A program made the translations under genes and the position numbers. 64,000 nt of DNA from Nageia nagi (lineage: Eukaryota > Pinophyta). The stretch covers positions 50,344,001 through 50,408,000 of the forward strand of contig JBITNC010000001.1 in assembly GCA_050084985.1 (NCBI GenBank), read 5' to 3'. Positions 43,759 to 56,200 of the stretch are shown piece by piece (positions within the stretch are counted from its first letter, which is position 1; each line of letters begins with the position of its first letter). The notes beneath the pieces are model-generated. The model saw only the letters and a program-made list of their open reading frames with translations. It did no database searches and was not told where the DNA came from.

Positions 43759-45687
43759 TGAAGCTCTAACCTTTTACTAGATAATTGACCACTATTATCA
43801 CCACAACGTGCTTCACTAGTAGGTGTAATAAGAGAAGGTTCTCTCATAGGAGTACTACAAGGAGGAAATCTTTAACCATAGCACTCTTATGTACCCTATG
43901 CCTTTGGTATCGATAAAGTGGCTCATCATCATCGAACTTGCTTTCAATGTCTTAGTAAACGTAAGGCTAAATACCATGATTGAAATCCATAATAGGAGGT
44001 AATGAATCAATATTTAGATCCTAAGGCTCACCCTCCTAATCCTTCTCCTTTGCATTATACTCCTCCTTTTCCTTCCCTACAAGTGCATTTATCTCCTTCT
44101 CCAAGATAACATGAAACTTGTCAAGTAAATGGTCATGTGGATCTTCCACTATGTCCATTGGAAGTGAATCATTATATGAGGGATCAATGGTAGATAAGTT
44201 AATGGATTCATAATCATCCTTCCTTTATATATTCTTCATATATAATCATAGGTTGACATAAATATACACAACATCATTCAAGCATTATGTTTTCATCCTA
44301 ATAACATTAAACAAATTTTGTCATAATTAGAAGTGAGAAGTGTTCATTAAATCTTGAAATTTGAAAGGAATCAAAATTGAAATGAATCAATTTGCTAACT
44401 TGTTGCACTACTTGGAGTAAAGTTTTCAAATGCACTCCAATTGTGCTTGCATCCTGAAGCATTACATATTTGACTAAGGATATGGATGATAAAGTTTTGC
44501 TAATCAGGTACCTCACCCCTAAAATTCATCCACCACATTTCTAAAATACAAAGTAATGAAGAAAATTAAAAAAAAAAAATATTTAAAGCTCTAAATGTAT
44601 AAATTTTAAATTATAAATTTATAAATATTGACTTAAAATTTAAACTATTAAAAAATAGTATAATGAACTTCAAACTTTTCTCACCTAGAGGCAACGTGAA
44701 ACATGTCTCTTTAGCAAAGTGAAAACCAAAGAGGTCTCTTGAGTTCTTCTACTTATCAATATCCTTGAAGAGTTTAGATTGATTTGTGGCATCAATAACC
44801 ATAGTAGATATGTATTTTGTAAGCCCCAAGTTAGCTTCAATATCATCCTTGTATCTAGAGTTTGGTGCAAAATACAAGCTAAGGTTCAAGATGGCTTCTA
44901 CTCCATTCATAGGCCGATGTAACATATTTCACCATATTTGATAAATGAGATCCAAAAATATGGTATCCTTGTCACCAAAATTATTATCCTCATTAAGAAT
45001 ACCAACATAGTAATTATTTATTATCTCCTTGGCCCTAGCCATGGCCTCATACAAGTAGCCCATGGTGGACCCATCGCTATCAATTAAATGTAGGACTCAT
45101 ATAAGTGGCACCATCATCACACAAATATCTTTGATCATCATCAAAAATTCATCATTTTATATCAAAGAAGACATCACCATGCCCTCTTCCCTTATGCTTA
45201 TGGTGACATCACTCTGCTCTCTAGAAATAAACATTGAATGCATTCATGTATGTTCTTAAATATTGATTAAAGACATATGAAATTGGAGGCAAAATATGTA
45301 GCTCCAAGGTACAACACCTTCTTATTGTTGGTGTATCTCCTCATCATATTAAGAATGGTGCTTTTATTATAAATCTATTTGGTGATTATCCTTGGTTGAT
45401 CAACTACCTCTTTCACCCAAGGTATTTTGCCTATGTCCTATAGAAGAAGATCAGTGCAATGACAAGCACATGGAATCTAGTATAAGGAGGGATAACTATA
45501 AGTAAATAAATTGCAATTAAATAAGTATCTTAAGAAATAAAAGTAAAGTCAAGCACATGGAGTCTAGTAGAAGGAGGGATAACTATTCATAAGCTTGTTA
45601 CTTATTAAAACATAGTTAGAAACATTATTCTCAATTAGCTGAAAAATGTGCTTCACCCCTACCTCTTGCACAAACTAATCTAAATAT
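43759..45687 (-). pseudogene. hAT transposase, C-terminal part (broken)
   Basis: Read on the minus strand from 45680: FVQEVGVKHIFQLIENNVSNYV, PSFY-stop-TPCA, then after a short duplication IPCACHCTDLLL-stop-DIGKIPWVKEVVD, ITK-stop-IYNKSTILNMMRRY, GYLYEAMARAKEII and MLHRPMNGVEAILNLSLYFAPN. The C-terminal dimerisation region near 44530-44400 reads WWMNFRGEVPD, ILSQICNASGCKHNWSAFE. An acidic tail follows to about 43800. These are the blocks of DUF659/hAT transposases. The N-terminal part lies beyond B3 at 54248-55250. Many stops; no longer active. Confidence 0.85.
45463..45588. repeat. Direct duplication of about 37 bp within the hAT
   Basis: CAAGCACATGGAATCTAGTATAAGGAGGGATAACTAT (45463-45499) recurs with three differences at about 45552-45588. 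It duplicates the TPCA-C-H block of the transposase, with about 50 bp of AT-rich filler between. Confidence 0.8.
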
Positions 45688-46176
45688 TTTTGGAATGTAT
45701 AATGCATTATTTTAAAGGTTTGTATTAAATCTTCTATTTAAGTTCATTAATACTTAAGGGTATCATTTGATACCTTAAGGATTTAAGTGAATATGATAAT
45801 ATAACTTGTCCTACACTCCATGTCATGAGCTTGCCCCTTGGGTAAAAAATATGCATGTCATGCTTTTATACATTGGATAAAAGAGTGATACAAAGAGGGA
45901 TTTTTTCTATAAATAGAAGGCTCCTTCTTTGTGATTACACACCAATTTGTGAAGCAAAGTTATACTATAGGATAGTGGTTAGAAGAAAATAGTAGGAGGA
46001 TTGTAAGAGTTCATATTTGTTAAGAAAAGAGATCTAGTTAGTAGATGTACTCTTAGTTAGAGAAACCACTTACATATTATGTTGTGAGATTACTTTATAA
46101 GTTTGTTAGATGTAATTGTGAGATTTCGTGTGATCTTGGTTGATTAGGAATTATCTTCTTAGTGTTAGTTCTTACA
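45688..46176 (+). repeat. B3 5' LTR
   Basis: Starts TTTTGGAATGTATAATGC (the TG has decayed to TT) and ends GTTCTTACA. About 489 bp, related over its whole length to the B2 LTRs but with a different 3' end (TTGATTAGGAATTATC). TATA region TCTATAAATAGAAGGC near 45908. The primer site TTGGTATCAAAGC follows after two bases. Confidence 0.88.
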
Positions 46177-49093
46177 AATTGGTATCAAAGCTACTTGGAA
46201 GCTCATTTTCACATCCTAGTGTGTGGAAGCTCTTCTTCAATATCTTGGAAGTCTTCATTCCTCAAACATACACTCCATTGTTGAGGTAAAATCAAGAGAA
46301 TGTATAAATTCCTTTCTTCTAAATTATTTGTTGGATTATTGATTTATGATACTAATAGGTATGATATATGCTAGTTGATTTTTTCCTTGCAATTTTTGTT
46401 ATACTAACATTCTCTATGTTAGTTGCAAATTCCTTATTTGCAAAAATTGCTCAATATATAGACATTGCTATAATCCTTTGGCTAACAAAAATGTTATATG
46501 AAGTAATCATTATTTGTTGCTTATAATTTTTTTTCCCCTTTTACAAATTGTTACAATTTTTTATAACATTTGTGAAATATTACAAGAATATTTTTTGCTA
46601 TATTTCTACTTGAATATTAAAAGGAGAATAGGCAATATTTATCTATTGGGTAAGATTATGTAGCAATTTTCTTGTATAATTATTTTGTAAAATCCCTCAA
46701 AACTATGTTCTCAACATCCAACATTATTGAGGTCCATGGACCCAATTGATACTCCTCCCAACTATTTCTCTGTGTGAGCTAGTCATTGATAGGGCTATCT
46801 AAGTTCACTGGTGCTCCTTACCCTACAACTTTATGGACTTGATCGATACTCATCCCACCCATTTCTCTATGTTAGCTAGTCATTGGAACATGCTACCATG
46901 TTCTTATCCCTCTTCTCCCATTCAACATTGGTAGGTGGATTGAGATCACTGGAATGGCATTGAACCAATTCAATTAATCAGAAGTTAGAAATGTGATTAT
47001 TTACTTGATTAGGGCTTGCCTATGTCATCAGGCCATAATGATGTCTGCTCTTTGTCAACATCACTATGACATCTACTAATCCTTATTATAGGTAGCAAGG
47101 GGGGTGCAGATTGTTTTATTCAACCTCCTTTATCATTATTAATAATACCCATAATCGAGTAGCAACTACAACATGCATCAAATATAGCTATCTAATGGGC
47201 CTTCATGAATCTTGAACCCTGCTCGTTGGCCACTATAACCCCACCACCACATTGAAATTTAACCTGATATGGTGGCCATAGGATGAGACCTTCACTCATC
47301 CAAGAGGGTTTAACCATCATGGTTAGGCCTTTGTAAAGCTTCCCATCACCTATTACAACCACCTGCACCCCCTCTGCCACATCCCATAGCTCTCCCTCCT
47401 CCTTTTCTCGTAATGGCTACATAATGCATTTATTTTTTTTCCATTGCATGGCCTATTTGGCTTTAAAACTTGGTCAATTTTTTAGTCTTTATTTAATGCC
47501 TTACATTAATTTTTTCTTATTACTTGCAAGAAACCTCCTAGTTTGCTATCATGTCTAGAGCTTCTTACTTTCACGTAGAGTATGGGGATTCTTCTAGCAT
47601 TTATTATTTTTTCATATAATGGTTGAAAGTTTTTTTTTTTTAAATAATGGAGGGGGGGGTGGCAAAAACCTTTTTTCTATAAACTTTAAGTAGAAAAGTA
47701 TATATATATAAAGATAAAGCATTTATTAAGGCTTAAATAAACACTTGATTTAATAGTGTTAAATACTTTGAAAATTTTTTTAGCCTTAACAAAAGGTGGG
47801 GAACAAATCTAAGTTAATAGTGTTAAAATACTTAAAATGGTTTTTAAGTAAAAAGGAAGAAACATTTTATGATTTTTTAAAATCTAAGTTACTTATGCAA
47901 AGTGATGGATGAACTTATGAATGATGCTTGTTATGCCTCCTTAAAAATTATGAAACTTGTTATGCCTCCTTAAAAAATATGAAAATAATGCATGATTATT
48001 TCTTATGCAAAGATACTTAATTTTTTAAAGTTATGGATTGATGCATGCTTCTTTAAGTTAATGATGCATACTTATGCTTAGTACTTAAAATTTTATACAT
48101 GCTTAAAACTTATTTAAGATGCATGCTTATGCTTAAAAGATGCTTTTTTAGAACTATATTTTTATGCATGCTTATGCCTAGTATTTATCATTTATGCAAA
48201 GTTAACTTATGCAAATTATGAAATTAATGAATGCTTAAGTATTAATCATTTCTTCTTGCAAAGTTAACTTGTGCAAATTATGGATCTTTATAAAGATATC
48301 TTTAGGGTTGGCAAACAAAACCCATTGGACTCTTAGATTTCAAATTGCAAATGAATGATATTTACTTATGCTCTTTTACTTCATGTTTTGTACTTTGATT
48401 TATTTACTTATGCAAATAAAAATGCAAATATTGATATGAGCAACCCCCTAAAATGAACACATTTTCATGTACATTCTGCAACATGACTTATTTGGGGATC
48501 TATGAGATGAGGATAGGTAGACTGGAGTCTTTAAGTCTGACTATCTAAGTGTGAAAAGTTTGTACTTCTCAATTTCTCCTAAGTCCTCTATTGGTTTGGA
48601 TTTAACTCCAATAAGTGGATAGGTATGTGTGTAGTGATACCATATATCCACACTTCCATTTAAGGATTATCTTGATAATTTAGGAGGACAACTTGAAACT
48701 TAATCAAAATTAATAATTTGATAAATCCAATAAATATCAAAACCTTAGAAAATAGCTAGTACTTCTCCTTGTGAGAGTATATTGTTGCCCAAGGGGAACT
48801 AGTTGAGGATTGGTAGTACTTGGGCTCCTCTTGTGTGGGCATCCAAGTGAAAGCCTAATTTTAGATAAAAATATAAACCTCAATAATGTAACTCTACATT
48901 TACGATTCTTGAGATGAAAAATGTATTTGGATACATAGGTTATTATTTGCATTATAAAACATTTACACTTGTGAATCAAATCAAGCATGTCCTTAGTGTT
49001 AAATGTAACATGTATTATTTACTTGGTTGAAACTTAATATTTAATGTTATTTATTGAACCACATGCTTATTACTTCACATTATTATGTAACAA
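46177..49093 (+). other. B3 primer site and 2.9-kb leader
   Basis: Primer site at 46179-46192. The leader has no long frame. A C-rich stretch near 47220-47410 corresponds in place to the C/T-rich stretch of the B2 leader. 47990-48230 holds the degenerate ATGCATGCTTA repeat. From 48430 (CCCCCTAAAATGAACACA) it aligns closely with B2. Confidence 0.7.
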
Positions 49094-50150
49094 ATGGGAG
49101 AATCCTTTTTTACCTAAATACTTTCTTGATAGTTTCAACTATGGGATTTAGGAACCAAGGATGAGAGCTAAATTGTAAGTAAGGAAGCTTTGGCAAATAG
49201 TGAATGAGAACCTTATACCTCTTACAGATGAGAATGCACTAGAGGCTTATAACACAAAGAATGAGTTGGAAAACTCTATGATTTATCATGTAGTTTTAGA
49301 TGATGGGCTCCTAATGATTGCCTCTTCAACCTTGGTAAAGGAAGCATGGGATAAGCTTAAGCAAATATATCTTGGTCCAAACTTTTCAAGAAGGTTTATC
49401 ATTCTCCAAAAGTTTCTTCAATCTCATTAAGGGGAAGATGAAAATGTGGCTATCTACTTGAACAAAATCATTGACATAAGGAACCAACTTTTTATTTGTA
49501 GGTGTAATTGGATCAATGATAAGTTCATGGTCTTTATCATTCTTCAAAGCTTTTTTCAAAATTTGAAAACTTTGTAACAGTTATAGAAATAAGACTTGAT
49601 GATGAAGAAGAAGTCTTCTCTCTTGAAAACCTTTCAAGGTACCTATTGAAGGATGAGAAAACCCTTAACAATAAGGTGTCAATTTCTTCTCTAAGGATAA
49701 TAATGTTGCTCTTAGGAGCAACCAAAACTCCTTTCAAGAAGAAGTTCAACCATCAAAAGAAATCTTATCTTTTTTCTCCAAAAGTTTTGAAAAAGAGATA
49801 ATGGCTACAATAGCAATAGGAACAATAGAAAAACAACCATAGAGTAGGAATAATGGTAAAATAATATTTCAAACTAAAGAGATGGAAAAGGTCAAAGCAA
49901 CACTCTTATCCTAAGGAAAGGTTTGATGGCAATTGTAACTATTGTGGCATTCAAGGTCATAAAGAAATTAATTGCTACAAAAAAAGAAGAAAAAGAAAAG
50001 GTAATGGAATGTAAAGAAAACACAAGAAAAAAAGAATATTCATGCTAGTTTTGTTGTGAACTTTACTCCATGTCTCATTCTTTTTCATCTGAATGGATTG
50101 TTGACTCTAGTTGAAACTAATCACCTATGCTTTGAAAAGAAAAAGTTTGA
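49094..50150 (+). pseudogene. B3 gag and protease remnant (broken)
   Basis: 49200-49430 is open (MNENLIPLTDENALEAYNTKNELENSMIYHVV, KEAWDKLKQIYLGPNFSRRF) and is the best-kept gag N-terminus of the family. The knuckle near 49935 keeps CNYCGIQGHKEINCYKK. The protease site is shifted (GLLTLVETNHLCFEK), so the catalytic Asp-Ser-Gly is lost in frame. Confidence 0.78.
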
Positions 50151-50349
50151 GAACTTTCACAAGTATAAAAAGGATGCGGTTGTAATAGGTGATAACTCTA
50201 ACTTTGAAGTCCAAAGAATTGGAGTGTGCTGATTCATGAAAATTCTTGAAAATGTTCTCATGTTCCTTAAGTTAAAGATGAACCTTCTCTCATGATCCAA
50301 ATTGACTAGAAAAGGGTACTCTTTTGATTCGACTCTCAATCTTGATGCA

Positions 50350-51420
50350 TTAAGAAAGGACTTACCACTTTGATTAAAGGATCTATGAAAGATAACCTCT
50401 ACATTATGGATCAAGTTCCATCAAAGATGTGTCTTGCTTCTAGTGTGTGTTCTAAAGTAATCTTTGGTACCATCATTTAGGGCACCTTAACCATAAGAGT
50501 ATTCAATCATGAAAGACCAAAACTTGTGAAAGGTTTACCTTCAATTTTTCTTTGGTTGGTCTATGTAAGAAGTGCATTCTTGGTAAGATGATAGACATAA
50601 GTTTGAAAAAGATAAGGCAACAAGAGCATCTCAACCTCTTCAACTTGTGCATTCAATTTGATGGGTCTATTTTAGACTAAGTCACTTGAGGGAGCATCTT
50701 ACATCTTGACCTTCATTCATGACTTTAGTAGGATGATCTTTGGGTATCTACTTGACACAAGGATCAAATCTTTGAAAGTTTAAGATTTTTAAGGCCTTTG
50801 TTGAGAATCAAACTGACCTTAAAATCAAGATGTTGAGATCAGATAATGGGAGAGAATATAATAGCAATGAGTTCAATCACTATTGTGTTAAGTATGGAAT
50901 TCAAAGGTATGTTACAATTTTCCCTACACTCCTTATAGAATGGTGTTTTAAAAGGAAAAATAGAATAATAATAGAGATGGCTAGTTGCATGTTAGGTAAT
51001 CTTCCTAAATTCTTATGGGGTGAAGCTATGAGTTATACTATTTACACTTGAATAGATTTCCACAAAAGTCATTAGAGTAAAATCCTTTTTGAATATGATT
51101 AGGAAGAAAACCTAACATTTCTCACCTTAAGGTGTTTGGTTGTGAAGCTTTCTCCTACATTGTTTCTAAGAAAAAAGAAGTTGATAAAAGAGTTGAAAAA
51201 TGCATCTTTATGGGTTATGATAGTCAGCATAGAGGTATAGGCTCTACTCTCCAACCTTAAAGTAGTTTTCATTTCAAGGGATGTAAAGTTCAATGAAATT
51301 CTTGAAGAATTTGATTCTAATGAGGATGTTGATGATCTAGAGGACTCTTCAATTTCTCCTAGCTAGTTGGATATTGATGTAGAAAGTCACCATAGAATAA
51401 AATTCTCCAACACAAAGGGT
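50350..51420 (+). pseudogene. B3 integrase (broken)
   Basis: The zinc region is shifted (HHLGHLNHKSIQ). The core reads MLRSDNGREYNSNEFNHYCVKYGIQRY (open 50830-51051, one Gly of DNGG changed to Arg), followed by RIIIEMASCMLGNLPKFLWGEAM. The usual NGVAERKN reads WCFKRKN after a small deletion. Confidence 0.78.
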
Positions 51421-51469
51421 AACAAGGAGCATGACCTTGAACAAATCTTAATTACCAAGATTGATGACA

Positions 51470-52985
51470 AGCATGAGCCTTCAACCTTCAAAGAAGCTTC
51501 TAAGCATGAGTGTTAGATAGAAGCCATGAAAGTTGAGTATGAGGTGCTTATAAAAAATAAAACTTGAGACTTATTCCTTATTCCAATGAAAAGAATGTGA
51601 TTGGCAATAAGTGGATCTACAATGTTAAGTTAATTTAGTTGGAGATATTGAAAAATACAAGGCAAGGTTAGTAGCTAAAGGTTTTGCTCAAAATACAATG
51701 TAGATTATGAGGAAAACCTTTGCTCCCATGGCAAAGATGCCTACTTGAGAGTTATTCTTGCTCTTTTTGTAGCTCAAAGATGGAAATTTTTAGCTTGACA
51801 TCAAAAGTGCATTTCTTCATGGTGACTTAGATGTGGAAATCTTCATGAATCAACTAGAAGGTTTATTGATTGAAGCAAAGAGTCCTTTATGTGCAAGCTA
51901 AAGAGGTCATTGTATGAACTTAAGCAAGCACCTTGAGCCTGGTATAAAAGATTTTAAGGTACTTTGTAAACATTGATTCTTCAAGTATTTTTCTGACTCT
52001 GATCTATATGTGTCTCAATTAAGAAAAAGATTGGTCTTGATTCTCCTTTATGTAGATGATCTTTTGATTACTGAGAAAATGATGAAAATTATTCAAGAGT
52101 GCATATCCAAACTTAAGGTAATATTTGAAATGATTGATCTTGGTCTCTTGCACTACTATCTTAGAATAAAGTGTATCAATACAAAAGATTGTACTTACCT
52201 AAATCAATCTAAGTATATATCAAACATCTTACAAAAGTTTTGAATGGAGGAGTGTAGATATGCTACAATCTAGTCTCTCCTAGAATCATTATTTCTCTAA
52301 GCTCCAACTCTCAATTAGCTAATGCTACAACTTATAGGCAATTAATTGGTAGTCTTTTGTATTTGACTATATCCAAGCCATATATTGACCTTTGTAGTGA
52401 ATATGATGGCATATTCATGCAAAAACCTTATGTTGAGCACCTCAATGCTATAAGCAAATTTGAGGTATGTGCAGGACTAAGATCTTGCTCTCAATTATTC
52501 CAAGTTGCCCTTATTTGTTCTCTTTGGATTCTCATATTCTAACTATGGGGAAGATAGAGATGATAGAAAGTCAACCTCTATGTATGTGTTTAGCATGTTT
52601 AGTGCTATCTCTTGGGCTTCAAGAAGTAGCCTATTTTTCTCTTTCCATCATAGAATTCAAATATCATGCCATGTATTATTGCAACCTAGGAAGCCATTTG
52701 GCTAAGGCATCTTTTAAAAGAAATTGGATGTGAGCAAGTTGGCTCATATTTGATTTTTTACATAATCAATTGGGTTATTTCTTTAGTGTTTCATTCAGAG
52801 AATAAAAATATGAAAATCCATACCATTTTATTAGGAAAAGGTTCTTGATGGCAATTATACACTTGGAGTATTGTCCATCCACCTTGAACTCTATTGATTT
52901 GTTCACCAAGTCTCTCCTAAAGCTTAGTTTTGTAAGCTTAGGGATGCTATTAGGTTGGTGAAGTTACCCTCAAAGGAGAGTGAAG
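51470..52985 (+). pseudogene. B3 reverse transcriptase and RNase H (broken)
   Basis: RT from KHEC-stop-IEAMKVEYEVLIKNKT through SALDIKSAFLHGDLDVEIF-type text and the open piece 52010-52243 with LILLYVDDLLI (YVDD intact, 52049-52060). RNase H remnants at 52505-52705 include YSNYGEDRDDRKSTSMYVFS. Frequent one-base deletions distinguish this copy from B1 and B2. Confidence 0.8.
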
Positions 52986-53127
52986 TTTGAATTTTTGTTG
53001 AATTCATGTTTATGATGACAACTTCACCCTTAGGATGATTTTATGTTGTATAGTGTTGATTTTTTGTACACCTTCATGGTAAGTTCACTCTATGTGAGGA
53101 ACTTATTATACAAATTGGCCAATCTTA

Positions 53128-53310
53128 CACTTTTTAGTTATCGATGTGTGAGAAATCTTATTATATTTTGGCACTGTTAGTTATCCATGTGAGGAACTCA
53201 TATGTATACTCTAGTTTGGTCAATATAGCACTATTTAGTTATCCATGTTGAGGAACTCTTATGTATCTTTTGGCACTATTCATTATCCATATGTGAGGAA
53301 CCATATGTGC
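53128..53310 (+). repeat. B3 3' UTR tandem repeat, about four copies
   Basis: Units built on GCACTATTTAGTTATCCATGT-GAGGAACTC-TATGT occur about every 45-55 bp. B1 and B2 have two, so the array has grown or shrunk between copies. Confidence 0.7.
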
Positions 53311-53764
53311 ATCTCTATTTTGTAATGATAATCAATACCTTTTATATATAGTAGGTGATATAAGTTTTTAGCATGGTATCTTTGTGATGAATTATAGTAC
53401 ACCATTGATCAGTTTCATGATGGCATTTGTGTGATTCATCAATCCTTGTTGATAATAATATGATGCATCTAATTGATCTTTTTATTTGAGTACTTTGCTT
53501 AAGTTCCTTTGAATTACAAGTTACTTACCTTAGGTATGCAGGCTCTTGAGACTCTTTATGATTCAATTGGATGACTACTTCATGTATATTAAAAACAGTT
53601 GTGGTTAATGATTATTTTTGGCAAACGTATGAGTCTCAAACTAGATCTTTTTTACTTCACAAATATGTAAAAAGTTCTCATTTTGTTGTATTTATTTGGA
53701 GAACTCTTTACTTTCTCTTCTTCTTTCTCTTACTCGCTCTATCCCAATATTGCATTAAGGGGAG

Positions 53765-54247
53765 TGTTGGAATGTATAATGCATTATTGTAAAGGTTTGT
53801 ATTAAATTTCTATGTAAGTTCATTAATACTTAAGGGTATCATTTTATACCTTAGTATTTAATGAATATGATAATTAACTTTCATACACTCTATGTCATGA
53901 GCATGCCCCTTGGGTAAAAGGATTGCATGTCATTCTTTTGTACATTGGATAAAAGGGTGATCCAAAGAAGATTTTGGCTTATAAATAGAAGGCTCCCTCT
54001 TTGTGATTACACACCAATTTATAGAGCAAATGTTATGCTATAGGATAGTGGTTAGAAAAAGAGTAGGAGGATTGTAAGAGTTCATATTTGTTAAAAAGAG
54101 AGATCTAGTTAGTGGATGTACTTCTAGTTGGAGAAACCACTTACATCTTGTGTTGTGAGATTGCTTTGTGAGTTTGTTAGATATAATTGTGAGCTTTCAT
54201 GTGATCTTGGTTGATTAGGAATTATCTTTTTAGTGGTATTTCCTAAA
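53765..54247 (+). repeat. B3 3' LTR
   Basis: TGTTGGAATGTATAATGC...TTTCCTAAA, preceded by AAGGGGAG. The end aligns with the 5' LTR end (GTTCTTACA) with three changes, and it is followed by hAT sequence. Confidence 0.87.
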
Positions 54248-55250
54248 TATTTCACATAACATGGTTGAATCTTTTGTTCTTTGTGGATGCATTTATGGAT
54301 ACTTTGAATATTGTGCCCATTTAGAGTACACTAAAAATTAATTAGGATTTATTCTTATGATTTATCCACCCATAAGATAATATGGTTGCAAACCAATATC
54401 AACTTCAAAGATTCTTCAAATGTCAAACAATATAGAAAAATAAAATAAAACAACTAAAACTTAAAATCCAAATAAGAATGCAATTAAAAAACTACAAATA
54501 ATTAAGTATTTAAAAAACTACAAAGTAAATATATATTTAAAAAAAATCAAAATTTAATATGTAACTCTCTTGGACCTCTTGCTTGAAATCTTGCATGAGT
54601 GGCTCTTGCATTTTTGCATGACTAGGAACCACATACCTAGGCTGATTGTACAAGTTGTATTAAACATTAGTTTCCAATATACATTCTTTGTAATGTGCAT
54701 TCATAATCCTTCATAATAAATTAATTTGCTAACCATAAACTTAATTTTTTTCTTCTCCTTCTTCTTTAACATATTGGTAATAGAAGGTTGGGTTTCGAGA
54801 GTTGTTCATGGTTGAAATTGGAAACAAATTCCAACCCCTTTAGTAGGTTGAATTGCACTTTGATTTGAAATATTTGCACTTCTAGAAGAACCCATTCCCA
54901 ACCCAAATCAAAGTGAATGTGTCCTTCATGTTTTCTTTGTTATATAATCTAAGGCTCTAATTGCCTCCAAGGTAAGATCTGGACTTGCAATAAGGAAACT
55001 TTCCACATCTATCTTTGATATTCTAGAAAGATACCCCTCGAACCTTCTAATTGTTCCTCAGATAGGCTTATTATAAATATTACATCTAAAATATGTTGAA
55101 CTTTCTAAAACCCCTTGTAATGGTGTCACATACTACAAGAATTTATCCAACTCTTTAGGCATCTTGCAAATGAAGAAATAGATCCCAAAAATTCAAACAA
55201 ACTTGTCCAAATAATGCTCCCCTCTCCTTTCAATCCTATAAATAAGAAAT
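54248..55250 (-). pseudogene. hAT transposase, N-terminal part (broken)
   Basis: Minus strand from about 55250: a BED-finger-like stretch (RCNIYNKPI-stop-GTIRRFEGYLS), then the PSITNMLKKKEKKKIKFMVSKLIYYEG block. Next come HYKECILETNV, PRYVVPSHAKMQEPLMQDFKQEVQES, an AT-rich insert or intron (about 54340-54560), and GTIFKVSINAST running into the B3 insertion. These match the usual order of BED-DUF659 transposases and continue in frame on the other side of B3. No terminal inverted repeat was identified. Confidence 0.8.
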
Positions 55251-56200
55251 GAATCTCAAAATTACCTTTTCACCCTTTATCCCATGTTGGATGGTTTCCC
55301 AACATATTTGTAGTGTATTTAATTTTTTTTTTTTTTTGCATTTTTGAAATGTTTATAGGCAAAAAATGCCAAGTATGATGGGGATGGTTGAGTCGTTGCA
55401 TTTTCATGGTGTATTCAATGTTATTTTTATTCTTTTTTTGTAGATTTAAATACTAAATATGATGGGTCCATTAAGGAAAAAGGAAAAATACCATTTTACC
55501 ACTGTGAGTCTACATTTTTTGCATGCATTTGGTGTATTTTTATCATACTTTGGTCCATTTATATGTTGTATCATGTTTTTTTTAGTTTTCTTATTTGATC
55601 GGTTAATGTTCATAGTTTTTGGCATTTGTATGATATTTTTGGCATATTTTTCACATATATACAATCCAATATTTTCCTAGTAAAAATAGCTTTTTTGGGA
55701 GTAAGTATGGCTTGGAGAAAAAATGATGTATTTTGTGTTTAAATAGTGTTTTTTTTTCTATGATTTCAATGGTAGTTTAAATTATATATTCATTTTAATA
55801 CATGATTTGTTATATTTAATTTTTTTATATTTAAAAAGGTATTATGTTGTATTCATTTAAGCAAATTTTCAATGATCATATAATTGTTGATTTAATTAAT
55901 CTCAATTACATTATGGATGACAATATCAAAATTTACATTGCATTACTACAATATCCTAAATTAGGAAAATACAAAATTATTCTAATCCACACAACGTAAA
56001 ATAGACTAAATTGTACATTTTCCTAGAAAGATTATTATAGTACAAAATTACATATTTAATTAAGGATATTGTAGATCTACCTAGAAAGATTATTGCAATA
56101 TGGATTTATAGATTTAGTAATTAAATTACAATTTTTCTAGAAGGATTATTGTAGACTAGATTTATATATTTAATTATTATAACAATCTATAAATACAATA
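55251..56200. other. AT-rich stretch without genes
   Basis: Homopolymer T near 55322-55337 and many TTTTT runs. Frames on both strands at 55446-55680 are low-complexity shadows of each other. It may hold the 5' flank of the hAT element; no inverted repeat end was recognised. Confidence 0.5.
56022..56190. repeat. Degenerate tandem repeat, about 57-bp unit, three copies
   Basis: CCTAGAAAGATTATTRYAG recurs at 56022, 56080 and (as TTCTAGAAGGATTATTGTAG) 56135, each followed by an AT-rich TAGATTTA-TTAATTA stretch. A weak fourth copy lies near 56249 (ATCTAGAAGACTATG). Confidence 0.75.

Larger units (their letters stand above)
45688..54247 (+). mobile_element. Ty1/copia family B, copy B3, full length
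   Basis: LTRs lie at 45688-46176 and 53765-54247, the primer site TTGGTATCAAAGCT at 46179, a leader of 2.9 kb, gag from 49094, and polypurine tract AAGGGGAG at 53757-53764. AATAT lies on the left (45683-45687) and again at 54246-54250, overlapping the decayed LTR end. The reading frame of the hAT transposase is continuous across the empty site. This copy has the most small deletions of the three, so almost no frame exceeds 90 codons. Confidence 0.9.

Noticed and set aside
47192-47380. 62-codon minus-strand frame in the B3 leader
   Set aside because: It has a plausible-looking protein but lies in the retroelement leader, with no counterpart in B2 and no recognised domain.
55446-55680. Paired plus and minus frames of 72-73 codons
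   Set aside because: They are mirror shadows in AT-rich low-complexity DNA, with no domain.
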